From a virus: a DNA stretch of 35,793 bases. Positions within the stretch are counted from its first letter, which is position 1. Each line of letters opens with the position of its first letter. A program made the translations under genes and the position numbers. The notes beneath the pieces are model-generated. The model searched no databases and was not told the origin of the DNA. It worked only from the letters and a program-made list of their open reading frames with translations. Shown here in pieces: positions 1 to 7,760 of this stretch. The DNA lies in the IMG/VR virus record IMGVR_UViG_3300005581_000053, positions 1 to 35,793 of that record. One strand, written 5' to 3'.

Positions 1-976
1 TAGTAGTAATGATAACCACATTGCTAGTAGATGATAAATTATTTCCATTAAAAGTTAGATTACCTAAATTAACTTCGGCAGGCAAACTAGCAAAAATACC
101 ATTACCATAAAATACCTGAGAACTACTGCCACTAATATTGATATTAGAAATATTACCTAGTGTTGGTTTATTTTGAATAAATGCTTTACTGGCTACATTT
201 GTTTCAGTCCAATCACTGTTGATTTGTGCATCCGGTATAGTGGGTCTACCAGTTAAATTAGCCCACGTAATGTTTGCAAGTTTATTATCTACATAAGTAA
301 CGTTTGCTTTATTTGCTAAAATATTTGTAATATCAGTTGCGTAATTTGCGTTATTACCTAAAGCAGTTGCAAGTTCATTTAATGTATTCAATGCTGCCGG
401 TGAACTATCTACTAGATTAGCAATAGCATTTCCAACATAACTTTGAGTAGCAATATTTGATGGGACATCAACTAAATTCGTATAGCTAGGATGTGCCCAT
501 TGCTGACTAATGCCATTGGTCATTAAGAATTTACCACTATTACCTACATCTGATGGGAATGCACTTGCCCAAGTAATAACACCACTACCATTTGTTTTTA
601 ATACATCTCTATTGTTTCCACCTAATATAGTTAGATAATTGATAGAACCTAAATTTGCACGATTTGCATTAAGCTGGTTAACGTCTAATGTTCCAGTAGT
701 CAATGTATCTGAATTCGGCTCATATAACAATCCAGGATCACCTGTATAAGAACCATCTTCATTAAATTGAACTTGTCCATCACGTCCTCTAGGACCTCGG
801 GTGATATAAATGTTATTAACCGTATTGGTTAAAGGTGTTGACGGTGTTGAGGTAGTAAACGTTGAGTTAGCATCTACAAATCCAAGACCTAAATCTTCTT
901 TAGGTACAACAGGAGGACTAAGTCCTGGGTCTTGAGTTATATCTACTTGTTGCGGTTTTATCCAAATTTTTGACAT
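1..976 (-). CDS. Tail fibre-like protein, 3' end outside the window
   Basis: The minus-strand frame is open from an ATG at 976 to the window edge (325 codons, no stop), so the C-terminus is missing. An AAGGAAG Shine-Dalgarno precedes the start. The protein is rich in Asn, Thr, Gly and Ser. A short collagen-like GPRGRDG lies at residues 61-67. Near residues 194-215 is an ALNTLNELATALGNN stretch typical of repeat units in phage tail fibres. It is probably a distal receptor-binding or fibre shaft subunit on the virion. It is the last gene of a late unit that starts at the TATAAATA motif at 2198-2205. The fibre-like composition is seen directly; the exact role is inferred. Confidence 0.75.
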   Translation of the reverse strand, partial: MSKIWIKPQQVDITQDPGLSPPVVPKEDLGLGFVDANSTFTTSTPSTPLTNTVNNIYITRGPRGRDGQVQFNEDGSYTGDPGLLYEPNSDTLTTGTLDVNQLNANRANLGSINYLTILGGNNRDVLKTNGSGVITWASAFPSDVGNSGKFLMTNGISQQWAHPSYTNLVDVPSNIATQSYVGNAIANLVDSSPAALNTLNELATALGNNANYATDITNILANKANVTYVDNKLANITWANLTGRPTIPDAQINSDWTETNVASKAFIQNKPTLGNISNINISGSSSQVFYGNGIFASLPAEVNLGNLTFNGNNLSSTSNVVIITT

Positions 977-995
977 TTAATCTTCCTTCTTATTC

Positions 996-1862
996 TTATG
1001 GTCTAAGTAACGGTGGGATACCCGCACGACTTATTTTACTTCCTAATTTCTTAGCATTTTGTTGCATTGTAAATGGTGTGATATCTGCGGTTAATGCAGT
1101 CATCCATCGTCTATCATTCTTTTCATTTGGGCTTGGGATGTACCCGCTGGACTCAGGTAAACTTAATCGTTGACTGTGTAGTAATTGTAATTTCTCATAT
1201 AATTTCTTAATTATACCTTTATTACGCAATGCTTTAAATGCAATATTTTCTGGGCCAAACTCACCATTATAATCTAATCCAATTCTTCTATATTTCTTAA
1301 CAGTATTAATTAATCTATTAATCTTTTCTGGATCATCAGACTTTAATGCATATCCTGCTAACTTGTATAACTTGCGATATTTCAATTTAGTAGCAACTTG
1401 GTCAAAGTCTGCTTTGCGTTTTCTAGGTAGCTTTAACCATTTATCATTCATTACTGAGTACTCACCAAGACTAATAACAGGTTCATTACTATCCTGTACA
1501 TATAATTCTACTTCATACCCATCAATCAATATGTCGTGGTTATCATTATATACAGTCTTTTTAGCGTCAAACAGTTCACGGTAAACATCATCTTCGTTGA
1601 ACTGAGTCATATCAACCAATAGATGTAAATCAATATCACTTAGATTAGTATAACTATAGGCTGCATTACTTCCAGAGATAGTGATATCTTGAATTGCTAA
1701 ATCAGATAAGCCAAGATGTTCTATAAAATCGCTAGCAATCAATAATAATTGCTCTCTTACGTTTTCTTTCATGTGGTCACCGTTAAATATGGCAGGATTC
1801 AAATGTTCGTGAAAACGAACAGCATCCGACATGTTGAAACTATTTAATTCATTAAAATTCAT
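996..1862 (-). CDS. Pol-beta-superfamily nucleotidyltransferase
   Basis: The 288-aa protein carries the signature of the DNA polymerase beta-type nucleotidyltransferase fold: a GS motif at residues 64-65 (GSNAAYSY), then DID at 76-78 in SDIDLHLLVD. A further acidic residue in the strand EVELYV (117-122) could be the third metal ligand. Such enzymes transfer NMP from an NTP to a protein, RNA or small molecule; the substrate here is unknown. The C-terminal part is basic and helical. The gene sits among tail-fibre and hypothetical genes, 6 bases after the 101-aa gene and 19 bases before the fibre gene, so it is probably transcribed late. All core catalytic residues appear present, so it may be active. 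Confidence 0.7.
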   Translation of the reverse strand: MNFNELNSFNMSDAVRFHEHLNPAIFNGDHMKENVREQLLLIASDFIEHLGLSDLAIQDITISGSNAAYSYTNLSDIDLHLLVDMTQFNEDDVYRELFDAKKTVYNDNHDILIDGYEVELYVQDSNEPVISLGEYSVMNDKWLKLPRKRKADFDQVATKLKYRKLYKLAGYALKSDDPEKINRLINTVKKYRRIGLDYNGEFGPENIAFKALRNKGIIKKLYEKLQLLHSQRLSLPESSGYIPSPNEKNDRRWMTALTADITPFTMQQNAKKLGSKISRAGIPPLLRP

Positions 1863-1868
1863 TGTATT

Positions 1869-2174
1869 TTACCAATTAAATAAACCTTTTTTAGTTATAG
1901 TCATCTTTGAATTTGTAGCAATAGTTGACGGTGTTGCAATACGGCTTGTTGTTGGTATGGTTGTGGAAGCCGGTTTCGTAGGAGGAGTTGACGGTTTTCC
2001 AAATAACGATGCAGAATAACCTATAGAGACCCCAAACCAACTGTTAAAATTAGTGTTAACTTTAGGTGCTGTTGGTTCCATCTTATCATTTAAGTTTGGT
2101 GCTGAAATTGGCATAGATATATTATACGGTGGTGCTTTACTAAACGGCGGGTTAGAAAATAAAAATGAGAACAT
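1869..2174 (-). CDS. Hypothetical Pro/Thr-rich protein
   Basis: A 101-aa protein with no family I recognise. The first 20 residues are hydrophobic and aromatic with prolines. The middle (about residues 60-85) is a Pro-Thr-Ser-rich linker, followed by a lysine-containing tail. It is the first gene behind an exact TATAAATA late motif (2198-2205), with an AAGGA Shine-Dalgarno between the motif and the ATG. A late transcript starting there would carry this gene, the nucleotidyltransferase and the fibre gene, so a small virion or assembly role is plausible but unproven. Confidence 0.6.
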   Translation of the reverse strand: MFSFLFSNPPFSKAPPYNISMPISAPNLNDKMEPTAPKVNTNFNSWFGVSIGYSASLFGKPSTPPTKPASTTIPTTSRIATPSTIATNSKMTITKKGLFNW

Positions 2175-2197
2175 AGTAGATAATCCTTAGTATATAG

Positions 2198-2205
2198 TAT
2201 TTATA
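2198..2205 (-). promoter_or_regulatory. T4-type late promoter motif
   Basis: On the minus strand this reads TATAAATA, identical to the T4 late -10 consensus. It lies 23 bases upstream of the ATG at 2174, just beyond the terminator that ends the preceding unit. Confidence 0.75.
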
Positions 2206-2206
2206 T

Positions 2207-2240
2207 AAAAAAATGGCTATCACGGTGTGTGATAGCCATT
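2207..2240 (-). terminator. Intrinsic terminator after glycosyltransferase
   Basis: A perfect 12-bp stem (AATGGCTATCAC with GTGATAGCCATT, plus-strand arms 2212-2223 and 2229-2240) with a 5-base loop is followed on the minus strand by a run of T. It lies 19 bases past the stop of the gene at 2260 and next to the late promoter of the next unit. It is one of the clearest terminators in the window. Confidence 0.9.
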
Positions 2241-2259
2241 AAAATAGAATTAAATTCTA

Positions 2260-3228
2260 TTATTGTGCTGGGGTTGCGGCTGCTTGTTGAGCGGCTTCAG
2301 CTTGTTTCTTCTGTAATTCTTGAACATACATAGGACCAATTGAATTCATCAAATGATCCTGATTTTCCATACAGAATACATAGCTACCACTATGGCGCAA
2401 TAATACACGTTTATCAACATAGATTTTACCACCTAGATCACGCCAGTTTTCACAGAATGTCCAGTCTTCACTGTAGTAACGATTTTGACGAACTGCTGTA
2501 TCAAAATATGTCTTTAAATGTGCGTCAAATTTTGGATCTAATCCAATGTCGTTCTTGTATTGCTTAACAGCAGGATGTGCTTTAAGTTTTTCAAATACAT
2601 GACGCTTCATTAACAAGAATCCGGTACCTGCTTTACTTACTTCTTGGAATCCATCTGGACCTTCTTCAGCACCATCAAATCCATTAACTACCCACTTGAT
2701 CGGCATAGTTTTCATTGGATACAATCCACCGATAACGTCAACGTCACGGTTGATTAATACTAACAAGTGCCATGGTTCCCAACCAATATCAGCATCAACA
2801 AAGAATAAATGCGTTGAGCCTTCTTGTTCTAAGAACTTAGCTGTTAGTGTATTACGAGCACGACTGATTAATGATTCATTAACCATTGTTTCCAATGTCC
2901 AGTCAATACCAAGTTGACGGGCAGTATTAGCCCACTTAATAAATGACATGAATGTACTTTCAGTCAACATACCACCGTAACATGGCATTGCAATGTGTAC
3001 TTTGGTTGTTTTTAGATAGTCAACGTTAACTTGAATCTGTCCGGGTTGTGGAGCTTGTTCTTTAGCTGCCTGTTCAGCAATTTCTTGAACCTTTTCTACA
3101 GGAACCGTTTTGGGTTCTTTAGTAGATTTAATTGATTTTGTTGCCTTTTTTGCAGTAGGGGCTGCCTCGGCTACCGGTGCTGCTACGGGTGCTGCTTCGG
3201 GTGTTACTTTAGTTTTTTTAGTTGCCAT
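2260..3228 (-). CDS. GT-A-fold glycosyltransferase
   Basis: The 322-aa protein has two parts. Residues 1-65 are low-complexity Ala/Pro/Lys. The rest looks like a family-2-type GT-A glycosyltransferase: a first strand KVHIAMPCYGG (76-86), SLISRARN (119-126), a DAD metal/nucleotide-sugar motif in FFVDADIGW (145-147), and a downstream SEDWTFCENW (253-262) with the acidic pair usual near the acceptor site. It probably adds sugar to a virion component, DNA or host surface; the substrate cannot be told. The gene has an AGAGGACC Shine-Dalgarno that lies in an inverted repeat (3230-3271). It ends at a strong terminator and follows a structural-type hypothetical gene. Confidence 0.75.
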   Translation of the reverse strand: MATKKTKVTPEAAPVAAPVAEAAPTAKKATKSIKSTKEPKTVPVEKVQEIAEQAAKEQAPQPGQIQVNVDYLKTTKVHIAMPCYGGMLTESTFMSFIKWANTARQLGIDWTLETMVNESLISRARNTLTAKFLEQEGSTHLFFVDADIGWEPWHLLVLINRDVDVIGGLYPMKTMPIKWVVNGFDGAEEGPDGFQEVSKAGTGFLLMKRHVFEKLKAHPAVKQYKNDIGLDPKFDAHLKTYFDTAVRQNRYYSEDWTFCENWRDLGGKIYVDKRVLLRHSGSYVFCMENQDHLMNSIGPMYVQELQKKQAEAAQQAAATPAQ

Positions 3229-3229
3229 T

Positions 3230-3271
3230 TGGTCCTCTTAAATGATGTAATTATTTACACACTGAGGACCA
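3230..3271 (-). promoter_or_regulatory. RBS-sequestering hairpin with internal late-like motif
   Basis: Arms TGGTCCTC (3264-3271) and GAGGACCA (3230-3237), read on the minus strand, are perfect 8-bp complements. The right arm is the Shine-Dalgarno of the glycosyltransferase. A nested TGTAA/TTACA stem (3246-3259) overlaps a weak late-like TGTAAATA (3252-3259). Read-through RNA could hide the ribosome site, while a transcript starting inside the loop would not. Confidence 0.5.
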
Positions 3272-3278
3272 CCCCGAA

Positions 3279-4214
3279 TTATTTTTCTTGTAGAAAATCT
3301 TTAGATTCTTTTACTTTTTTCTTGTTAGGGATAACGGTTTTAGTACGTTTTTCCCCCTCCAGCATACTTAATGCTGATATTATACTTTGATTACCCGTTT
3401 GTTCTTTTTTGGCAAGTTCTTTGGCACTAATCATATAATCCATGACACCTACAATCTTATCTTGTGATTGGCTAAGTAACATTTGTACCCATTCAGGTAA
3501 ATTTTCGTCATCACCTATTGCATTTTCTAAATGTGATAAAACACGTAGCATAGTTTGTATTTGATTCTTTACAAAACGACCTTCTGTCTCTCCATGATCG
3601 TCAGGATCAATTGATTTTAAATCATCTTCCATTATGTCAGGATCATGTGGGACAAAATCTTTTAATCTAATTGGCTTACCATCCGCATCTTTTATCTTTT
3701 CTGCAGGTTTAGGACGTGATGGAATTATTGTATCACCTGATTGATTTTGCGGAAGTATTGGTCCTGGTTGTATAGGGTTATCAAAAGCATTTCTCATTGT
3801 ATCATATGCAGGTTCCCGTTGGCGTAAATGCACATCTTTTACTTTTGTATGTATATCGGACCCTGGTTGTATTGGTTCACCTTGATGGTAATAATCCCAA
3901 TCCTCAAATGAGTTTGGATCTTGATTAGGTCTTGCTGATATCTTTCCTGACAGTGGTATAGCTTGGTCTTCATCTAAACCATGTTGACCATCTAATAATT
4001 CACGCAGTTGTTCAGTAGTAGCTAATTCTAAATCACTTGCGTCATATTTACCAGTTCTGACTAATTTACGAATCAATGCCATACGTTCATCAAAATTCTC
4101 TTTCAATGCAACCTTCATTAGTTTCATTAATTTAAGTTTTTGCTGTGGATTGGCTTCCTTTAATAAAGGACGAATCTTTTTAAGTTGTTCTGCGATTAAT
4201 GTTGACTTAAACAT
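3279..4214 (-). CDS. Conserved hypothetical, probable structural or assembly protein
   Basis: A 311-aa hydrophilic protein. The first 70 residues are basic and helical (LKKIRPLLKE, then repeated KLMKLMKVA). The middle is Pro/Asp/Gly-rich and probably disordered. A helical segment at about residues 218-265 contains ENLPEWVQMLLSQSQDKI, which I associate with uncharacterised virion-related proteins of marine T4-like phages. No enzyme motif is visible. Its start is one base beyond the stop of the 118-aa gene downstream, so translation is probably coupled within the late unit behind the motif at 4761-4768. Function unknown. Confidence 0.65.
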   Translation of the reverse strand: MFKSTLIAEQLKKIRPLLKEANPQQKLKLMKLMKVALKENFDERMALIRKLVRTGKYDASDLELATTEQLRELLDGQHGLDEDQAIPLSGKISARPNQDPNSFEDWDYYHQGEPIQPGSDIHTKVKDVHLRQREPAYDTMRNAFDNPIQPGPILPQNQSGDTIIPSRPKPAEKIKDADGKPIRLKDFVPHDPDIMEDDLKSIDPDDHGETEGRFVKNQIQTMLRVLSHLENAIGDDENLPEWVQMLLSQSQDKIVGVMDYMISAKELAKKEQTGNQSIISALSMLEGEKRTKTVIPNKKKVKESKDFLQEK

Positions 4215-4215
4215 T

Positions 4216-4572
4216 TTAATAACAGACCTTTACATAATTAATTGTTCCAGAAGTGTATGCCGATACTTTTGCTCTTACCCATGCAAAATTACCAGTGATA
4301 TTTACAAAACTTACTGCTGGATTAGGTATTGACCCGCCATTATTATTACCTGTAGTACAAATTAAATTATATACAGGGAACCAATCAGAATCAGTTGTTG
4401 GATTCTCAACTAGACTTGCTTGAACAATTACAGTTCCTAAGAATGCTGAAAGTTTCCAAGTAATAGTTTGTAGGGTTTTTCCAGAGGTGTAATAACTTAC
4501 CCCGGGTTGTTTGTCCCCGGTTACTACTGCAATAGTTGTTGGTAATAGGGTAAGTGCGGTTGTTTGGCTCAT
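4216..4572 (-). CDS. Hypothetical beta-rich small structural protein
   Basis: A 118-aa protein rich in Thr, Val, Tyr and Asn with alternating hydrophobic residues, as in a beta-sandwich decoration or fibre-tip protein. It has no signal peptide and no catalytic motif that I can see. Its ATG overlaps the TAA of the 55-aa gene upstream (TAATG), and its stop is adjacent to the start of the 311-aa gene, so the three are translated as one late block. A virion surface protein is the best guess. Confidence 0.6.
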   Translation of the reverse strand: MSQTTALTLLPTTIAVVTGDKQPGVSYYTSGKTLQTITWKLSAFLGTVIVQASLVENPTTDSDWFPVYNLICTTGNNNGGSIPNPAVSFVNITGNFAWVRAKVSAYTSGTINYVKVCY

Positions 4573-4739
4573 TATGCTTTTTCAACTTCCACTAAAACAT
4601 CACCTGCAACTAACTGTTGCACGACTTCTTCAATAGTTTTTGGAAGCTCATCAAACCCAGCAGTCTCTATAGATGCTGGATTATCTCTTACTAATTGACT
4701 TAATTTTACTACAAATACAGTTTCGACAATCTTTGCCAT
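4572..4739 (-). CDS. Small 55-aa hypothetical protein
   Basis: An ATG at 4739 opens a 55-codon frame that ends in TAA at 4572-4574, overlapping the next ATG. It has a GGAG Shine-Dalgarno at proper spacing and a GATAAATA late motif 21 bases upstream, so it is likely a real gene despite its size. The sequence is acidic and amphipathic: MAKIVETVFVVKLSQLV, then FDELPKTIEEVVQQLV. It looks like one strand plus helices. No family is recognised. It is the first gene of the late block 4739 to 2260. Confidence 0.7.
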   Translation of the reverse strand: MAKIVETVFVVKLSQLVRDNPASIETAGFDELPKTIEEVVQQLVAGDVLVEVEKA

Positions 4740-4760
4740 GGTAAACACTCCATTATAGAG

Positions 4761-4768
4761 TATTTATC
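4761..4768 (-). promoter_or_regulatory. Late promoter motif GATAAATA
   Basis: Minus-strand GATAAATA, one base from the T4 late consensus, 21 bases before the ATG at 4739. It separates the dnaJ-clpA unit from the late block 4739-2260. Confidence 0.7.
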
Positions 4769-4771
4769 ATT

Positions 4772-5488
4772 TTATGTTGACTCTGGGCGTTTTTCTAAAG
4801 TGTATTTCCTAGAAATAATCCCGGTAAAGGTAAGTGCAAAAATCGTAATAAAACTCTCATCATTGTATTCAATAAAGTAATGACTGCTACAATAACTGCG
4901 TTTCCAAGAGAGGTATCCACCTAAACTAGGAGTTCCCCTTTCAGTTAACCAGTCATTTAATGAGGGGCTGGGAGAAATTTTAGTGCCTGTACCTTTATAC
5001 CTATCAAACATATTCTTCAATTTCTTAGGAAAATCTTCAGAAACTCGTTTGCTTTTTAAATAGATACGATACTTGAATTTGGGTTCATTGACAAAGTATT
5101 TTATACCTACAGGTACTACATCTTCAATTGCAGTAAAATCAACATTGAATCCTAGTGATTCTAATTCTCTTAAAAACTCTAGGTTATTAGAAAACACACT
5201 AGCAGACTGTCCCTCAATACGAAAAGTGATATCACTTTTCTTTTCTTTCTTTTGAGTATTCTTCCAATCAGCAAAAAGAACTAGTTCATCGACCTTGGCT
5301 CCTGCCATGGTTTTCTTATTGATTTTTATTCGCTTTTGAAAATCTTCTTTTTTCGTAGCATATGAACATAAATATGCACCGATCATATGAACTCTTGCAC
5401 GGTAATTAAATTTACCGAAATACAAGTCTCTATGGTCGATATACCCTACGCCATCACTGCGTGTCTGTTGTAACTTTAATAATGCCAT
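4772..5488 (-). CDS. Hypothetical protein co-operonic with clpA
   Basis: About 238 aa from the ATG at 5488, which has an AGG Shine-Dalgarno five bases upstream. A GTG at 5494 would add two residues. The gene begins inside the last 35 bases of clpA in another reading frame, so its translation is tied to clpA. The protein is basic with many Lys, Phe and Tyr, has no clear membrane segment, and contains SPSPSLNDWLTERGTPS near residues 175-191. I recognise no family. By position, downstream of dnaJ and clpA in one transcription unit, it is a candidate partner or adaptor of the chaperone genes, but only context supports this. Confidence 0.65.
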   Translation of the reverse strand: MALLKLQQTRSDGVGYIDHRDLYFGKFNYRARVHMIGAYLCSYATKKEDFQKRIKINKKTMAGAKVDELVLFADWKNTQKKEKKSDITFRIEGQSASVFSNNLEFLRELESLGFNVDFTAIEDVVPVGIKYFVNEPKFKYRIYLKSKRVSEDFPKKLKNMFDRYKGTGTKISPSPSLNDWLTERGTPSLGGYLSWKRSYCSSHYFIEYNDESFITIFALTFTGIISRKYTLEKRPEST

Positions 5489-7736
5489 CTTCACCTACTT
5501 CTGCTATTAATTTTTGTTGAACATCAAAAACAATTTCTCCGTTCTCTAAGTTAGCATTGATTGTACTATTTTTGATACGCTCAAACAAGAGTTTCTTGCT
5601 CAGAGGTACCCGAATTAGTTCATCAATCTTTCTTGCTAGTGGGCGGGCTCCCATTTTATTATCATAACCCTTTTCTGCTAGATACTCAACTACTGGTTCG
5701 CTCAAGTGTAGTGTAATATTATGTGCCTCTCTGAGAGATTTCTTCAAGTCATCAGCAAATTTAATAACAATTTTTTTGATTGCCAACATATCTAGTTTAC
5801 CAAACTTACATACCAAGTCAATTCGATTTCTGAATTCTGGCTTAAAGAATTCTTTTAATGCTTTGTCATCTTCCCCGCTACGTTCTTGACTACCAAAACC
5901 AATTACATTTCGTTCACTGTCACCACTACCTAAGTTACTAGTCATAATGATAATACAGTTTTTAGCATTGACTTCTTTACCATTGCTACCGGTAACACGA
6001 CCTTCATCAAGCAATTGCAAGAAGATATTAAAGATATCTGGGTGAGCCTTTTCAACTTCGTCAAATAATAGAATTGAATGTGGGTTCTTGCTTAAGTCAT
6101 TAATCAGTCGTCCACCACCTAGTGATCCCTCACCAAAGCCAACATAGCCCGGGGGCGCGCCAATCAAACTTGATACCGAAAACTTTTCACCATACTCTGA
6201 CATATCGTACTTGAGTAGTTTCATGTCAAGGTTCTTAGACAATAATTTAGCTAATTCAGTTTTACCTGTACCGGTTGGGCCTAAGAATAAGAAACTCGCT
6301 TGTGGTTTAGTTTGATTGCCGATACCAGCAAAACTAACATATACACGTTCAAGTACCTTATTAACTGTTTCTTCTTGTCCATATAGTTTTGATTTTACAT
6401 TAGACTCAAGGTTAATAATACGTTCTGAGTTATCATCAGTTAATTTATCAGCAGGAACTCCGGTGTATTTTTCAATCTGATCAAACACTAATTCTTTAGT
6501 AATGATAGCGCCCTTGTTCTCTGCTACTCGTTGTTTAGCACAAGCGGCATCTAACAAATCAATAGACTTGTCTGGATTCTTACGATCCTGAATGTATCGT
6601 GTTGCACCTTCAACTGCGGCTTCAATCGCTTCATCTGTAATCTCCACACTGTGGAAGTCATTCAATCGTACACTTAGACCTTTAAGAATACTAACTGTAG
6701 ATTCACGACTTGGTTCATCAATACTCACACGATAGAACCTTCGCATCAATGCGCGGTCCTTTTCAAATGATTCGTAGTACTCTTCCCAAGTTGTACTTGC
6801 AATAACTTTTAATGTACCCTTAGTAATTGCAGGTTTAATCATGTTAGCAAAATCAACTGCACCATTTGTTGCACCACCGGCGCCACGCATTGTATGTGCT
6901 TCGTCAATGAACAGAATTGCATCTTTCTTAACAGTCAGTGCATCAAGTACTGCTTTAACTTTTTCTTCAAAGTCACCGCGATACTTACTACCTGCTAATA
7001 GACTACCGATCTCTAAACTGTAAAGTTCATGGTCTTTTAAGAATTCAGGGACTTCATCATTGACAATCATTTGTGCTAGACCTTCTGCAATTGCAGTTTT
7101 ACCAACACCAGGATCACCTACCATCAATACATTTGACTTGAATCGTTTAGCTAATACATTGATAATGTCATCAACTTCTTTACTACGACCAATCACAGGC
7201 TCTAGTTTCTGCAACTTAGCCAGTTGTGTTAAATTGATAGTGTATTCTTCTAGGATATTATCTGCTTGTTCGTCTGTTAGTTTAACATCAGCTTGTGTGC
7301 CTTTGTAATGTTTTTGCCAAAAAGGAACAAATTCATTCTTAACAAAACCATGTTTCAATAAGAAATACTGTGCATGACTATTGCCTTCAGCCATAATACT
7401 AAGATACAAGTCAATAGTTGTTACAACTTTACGACCGGTAAATAATACTTGAGTAACGCTACGATTCATTACACGTTCTAAGCTATTAGTTTTGCGTGGC
7501 TGAATTTCTTGTCCTTCAGATACTGATAATTCGATATATTTTAAATTATCTAAATATGTAATTACTTCTTTACTCATAGTATCTGCATCAATACCAAAGC
7601 TGCCTATACATTTCTGAAATGGTGCATAAGAAATTAATGCTAATAGTAGATGTTCTACTGTGCAATATTGATGGTTGCGTTGTTTTGCTAAATCAACTGC
7701 TTTTTCAATAATTGATTCGATTTCCGGTGAGTGCAA
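5454..7736 (-). CDS. clpA: ClpA-like AAA+ unfoldase
   Basis: The 760-aa protein matches ClpA in layout and size (E. coli ClpA is 758 aa). A Clp N-domain spans residues 1-145. D1 has Walker A GDPGVGKT (207-214), pore loop KYRGDFE (251-257) and Walker B LFIDEA. D2 has Walker A GPTGTGKT (486-493), pore loop GYVGFGEG, Walker B LLFDE (556-560) and a sensor-2 GARPL (696-700). There is no ClpB/ClpC middle coiled-coil domain. An IGF tripeptide at 612-614 sits where ClpA and ClpX carry the ClpP-docking loop, so it should feed a ClpP peptidase; none is seen here. The start is TTG with an AAAAGGA Shine-Dalgarno. It follows dnaJ by 24 bases and overlaps the next gene by 35. Confidence 0.93.
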   Translation of the reverse strand: MHSPEIESIIEKAVDLAKQRNHQYCTVEHLLLALISYAPFQKCIGSFGIDADTMSKEVITYLDNLKYIELSVSEGQEIQPRKTNSLERVMNRSVTQVLFTGRKVVTTIDLYLSIMAEGNSHAQYFLLKHGFVKNEFVPFWQKHYKGTQADVKLTDEQADNILEEYTINLTQLAKLQKLEPVIGRSKEVDDIINVLAKRFKSNVLMVGDPGVGKTAIAEGLAQMIVNDEVPEFLKDHELYSLEIGSLLAGSKYRGDFEEKVKAVLDALTVKKDAILFIDEAHTMRGAGGATNGAVDFANMIKPAITKGTLKVIASTTWEEYYESFEKDRALMRRFYRVSIDEPSRESTVSILKGLSVRLNDFHSVEITDEAIEAAVEGATRYIQDRKNPDKSIDLLDAACAKQRVAENKGAIITKELVFDQIEKYTGVPADKLTDDNSERIINLESNVKSKLYGQEETVNKVLERVYVSFAGIGNQTKPQASFLFLGPTGTGKTELAKLLSKNLDMKLLKYDMSEYGEKFSVSSLIGAPPGYVGFGEGSLGGGRLINDLSKNPHSILLFDEVEKAHPDIFNIFLQLLDEGRVTGSNGKEVNAKNCIIIMTSNLGSGDSERNVIGFGSQERSGEDDKALKEFFKPEFRNRIDLVCKFGKLDMLAIKKIVIKFADDLKKSLREAHNITLHLSEPVVEYLAEKGYDNKMGARPLARKIDELIRVPLSKKLLFERIKNSTINANLENGEIVFDVQQKLIAEVGEDGIIKVTTDTQ

Positions 7737-7760
7737 AATGATTTCCTTTTAAAATCTTAT

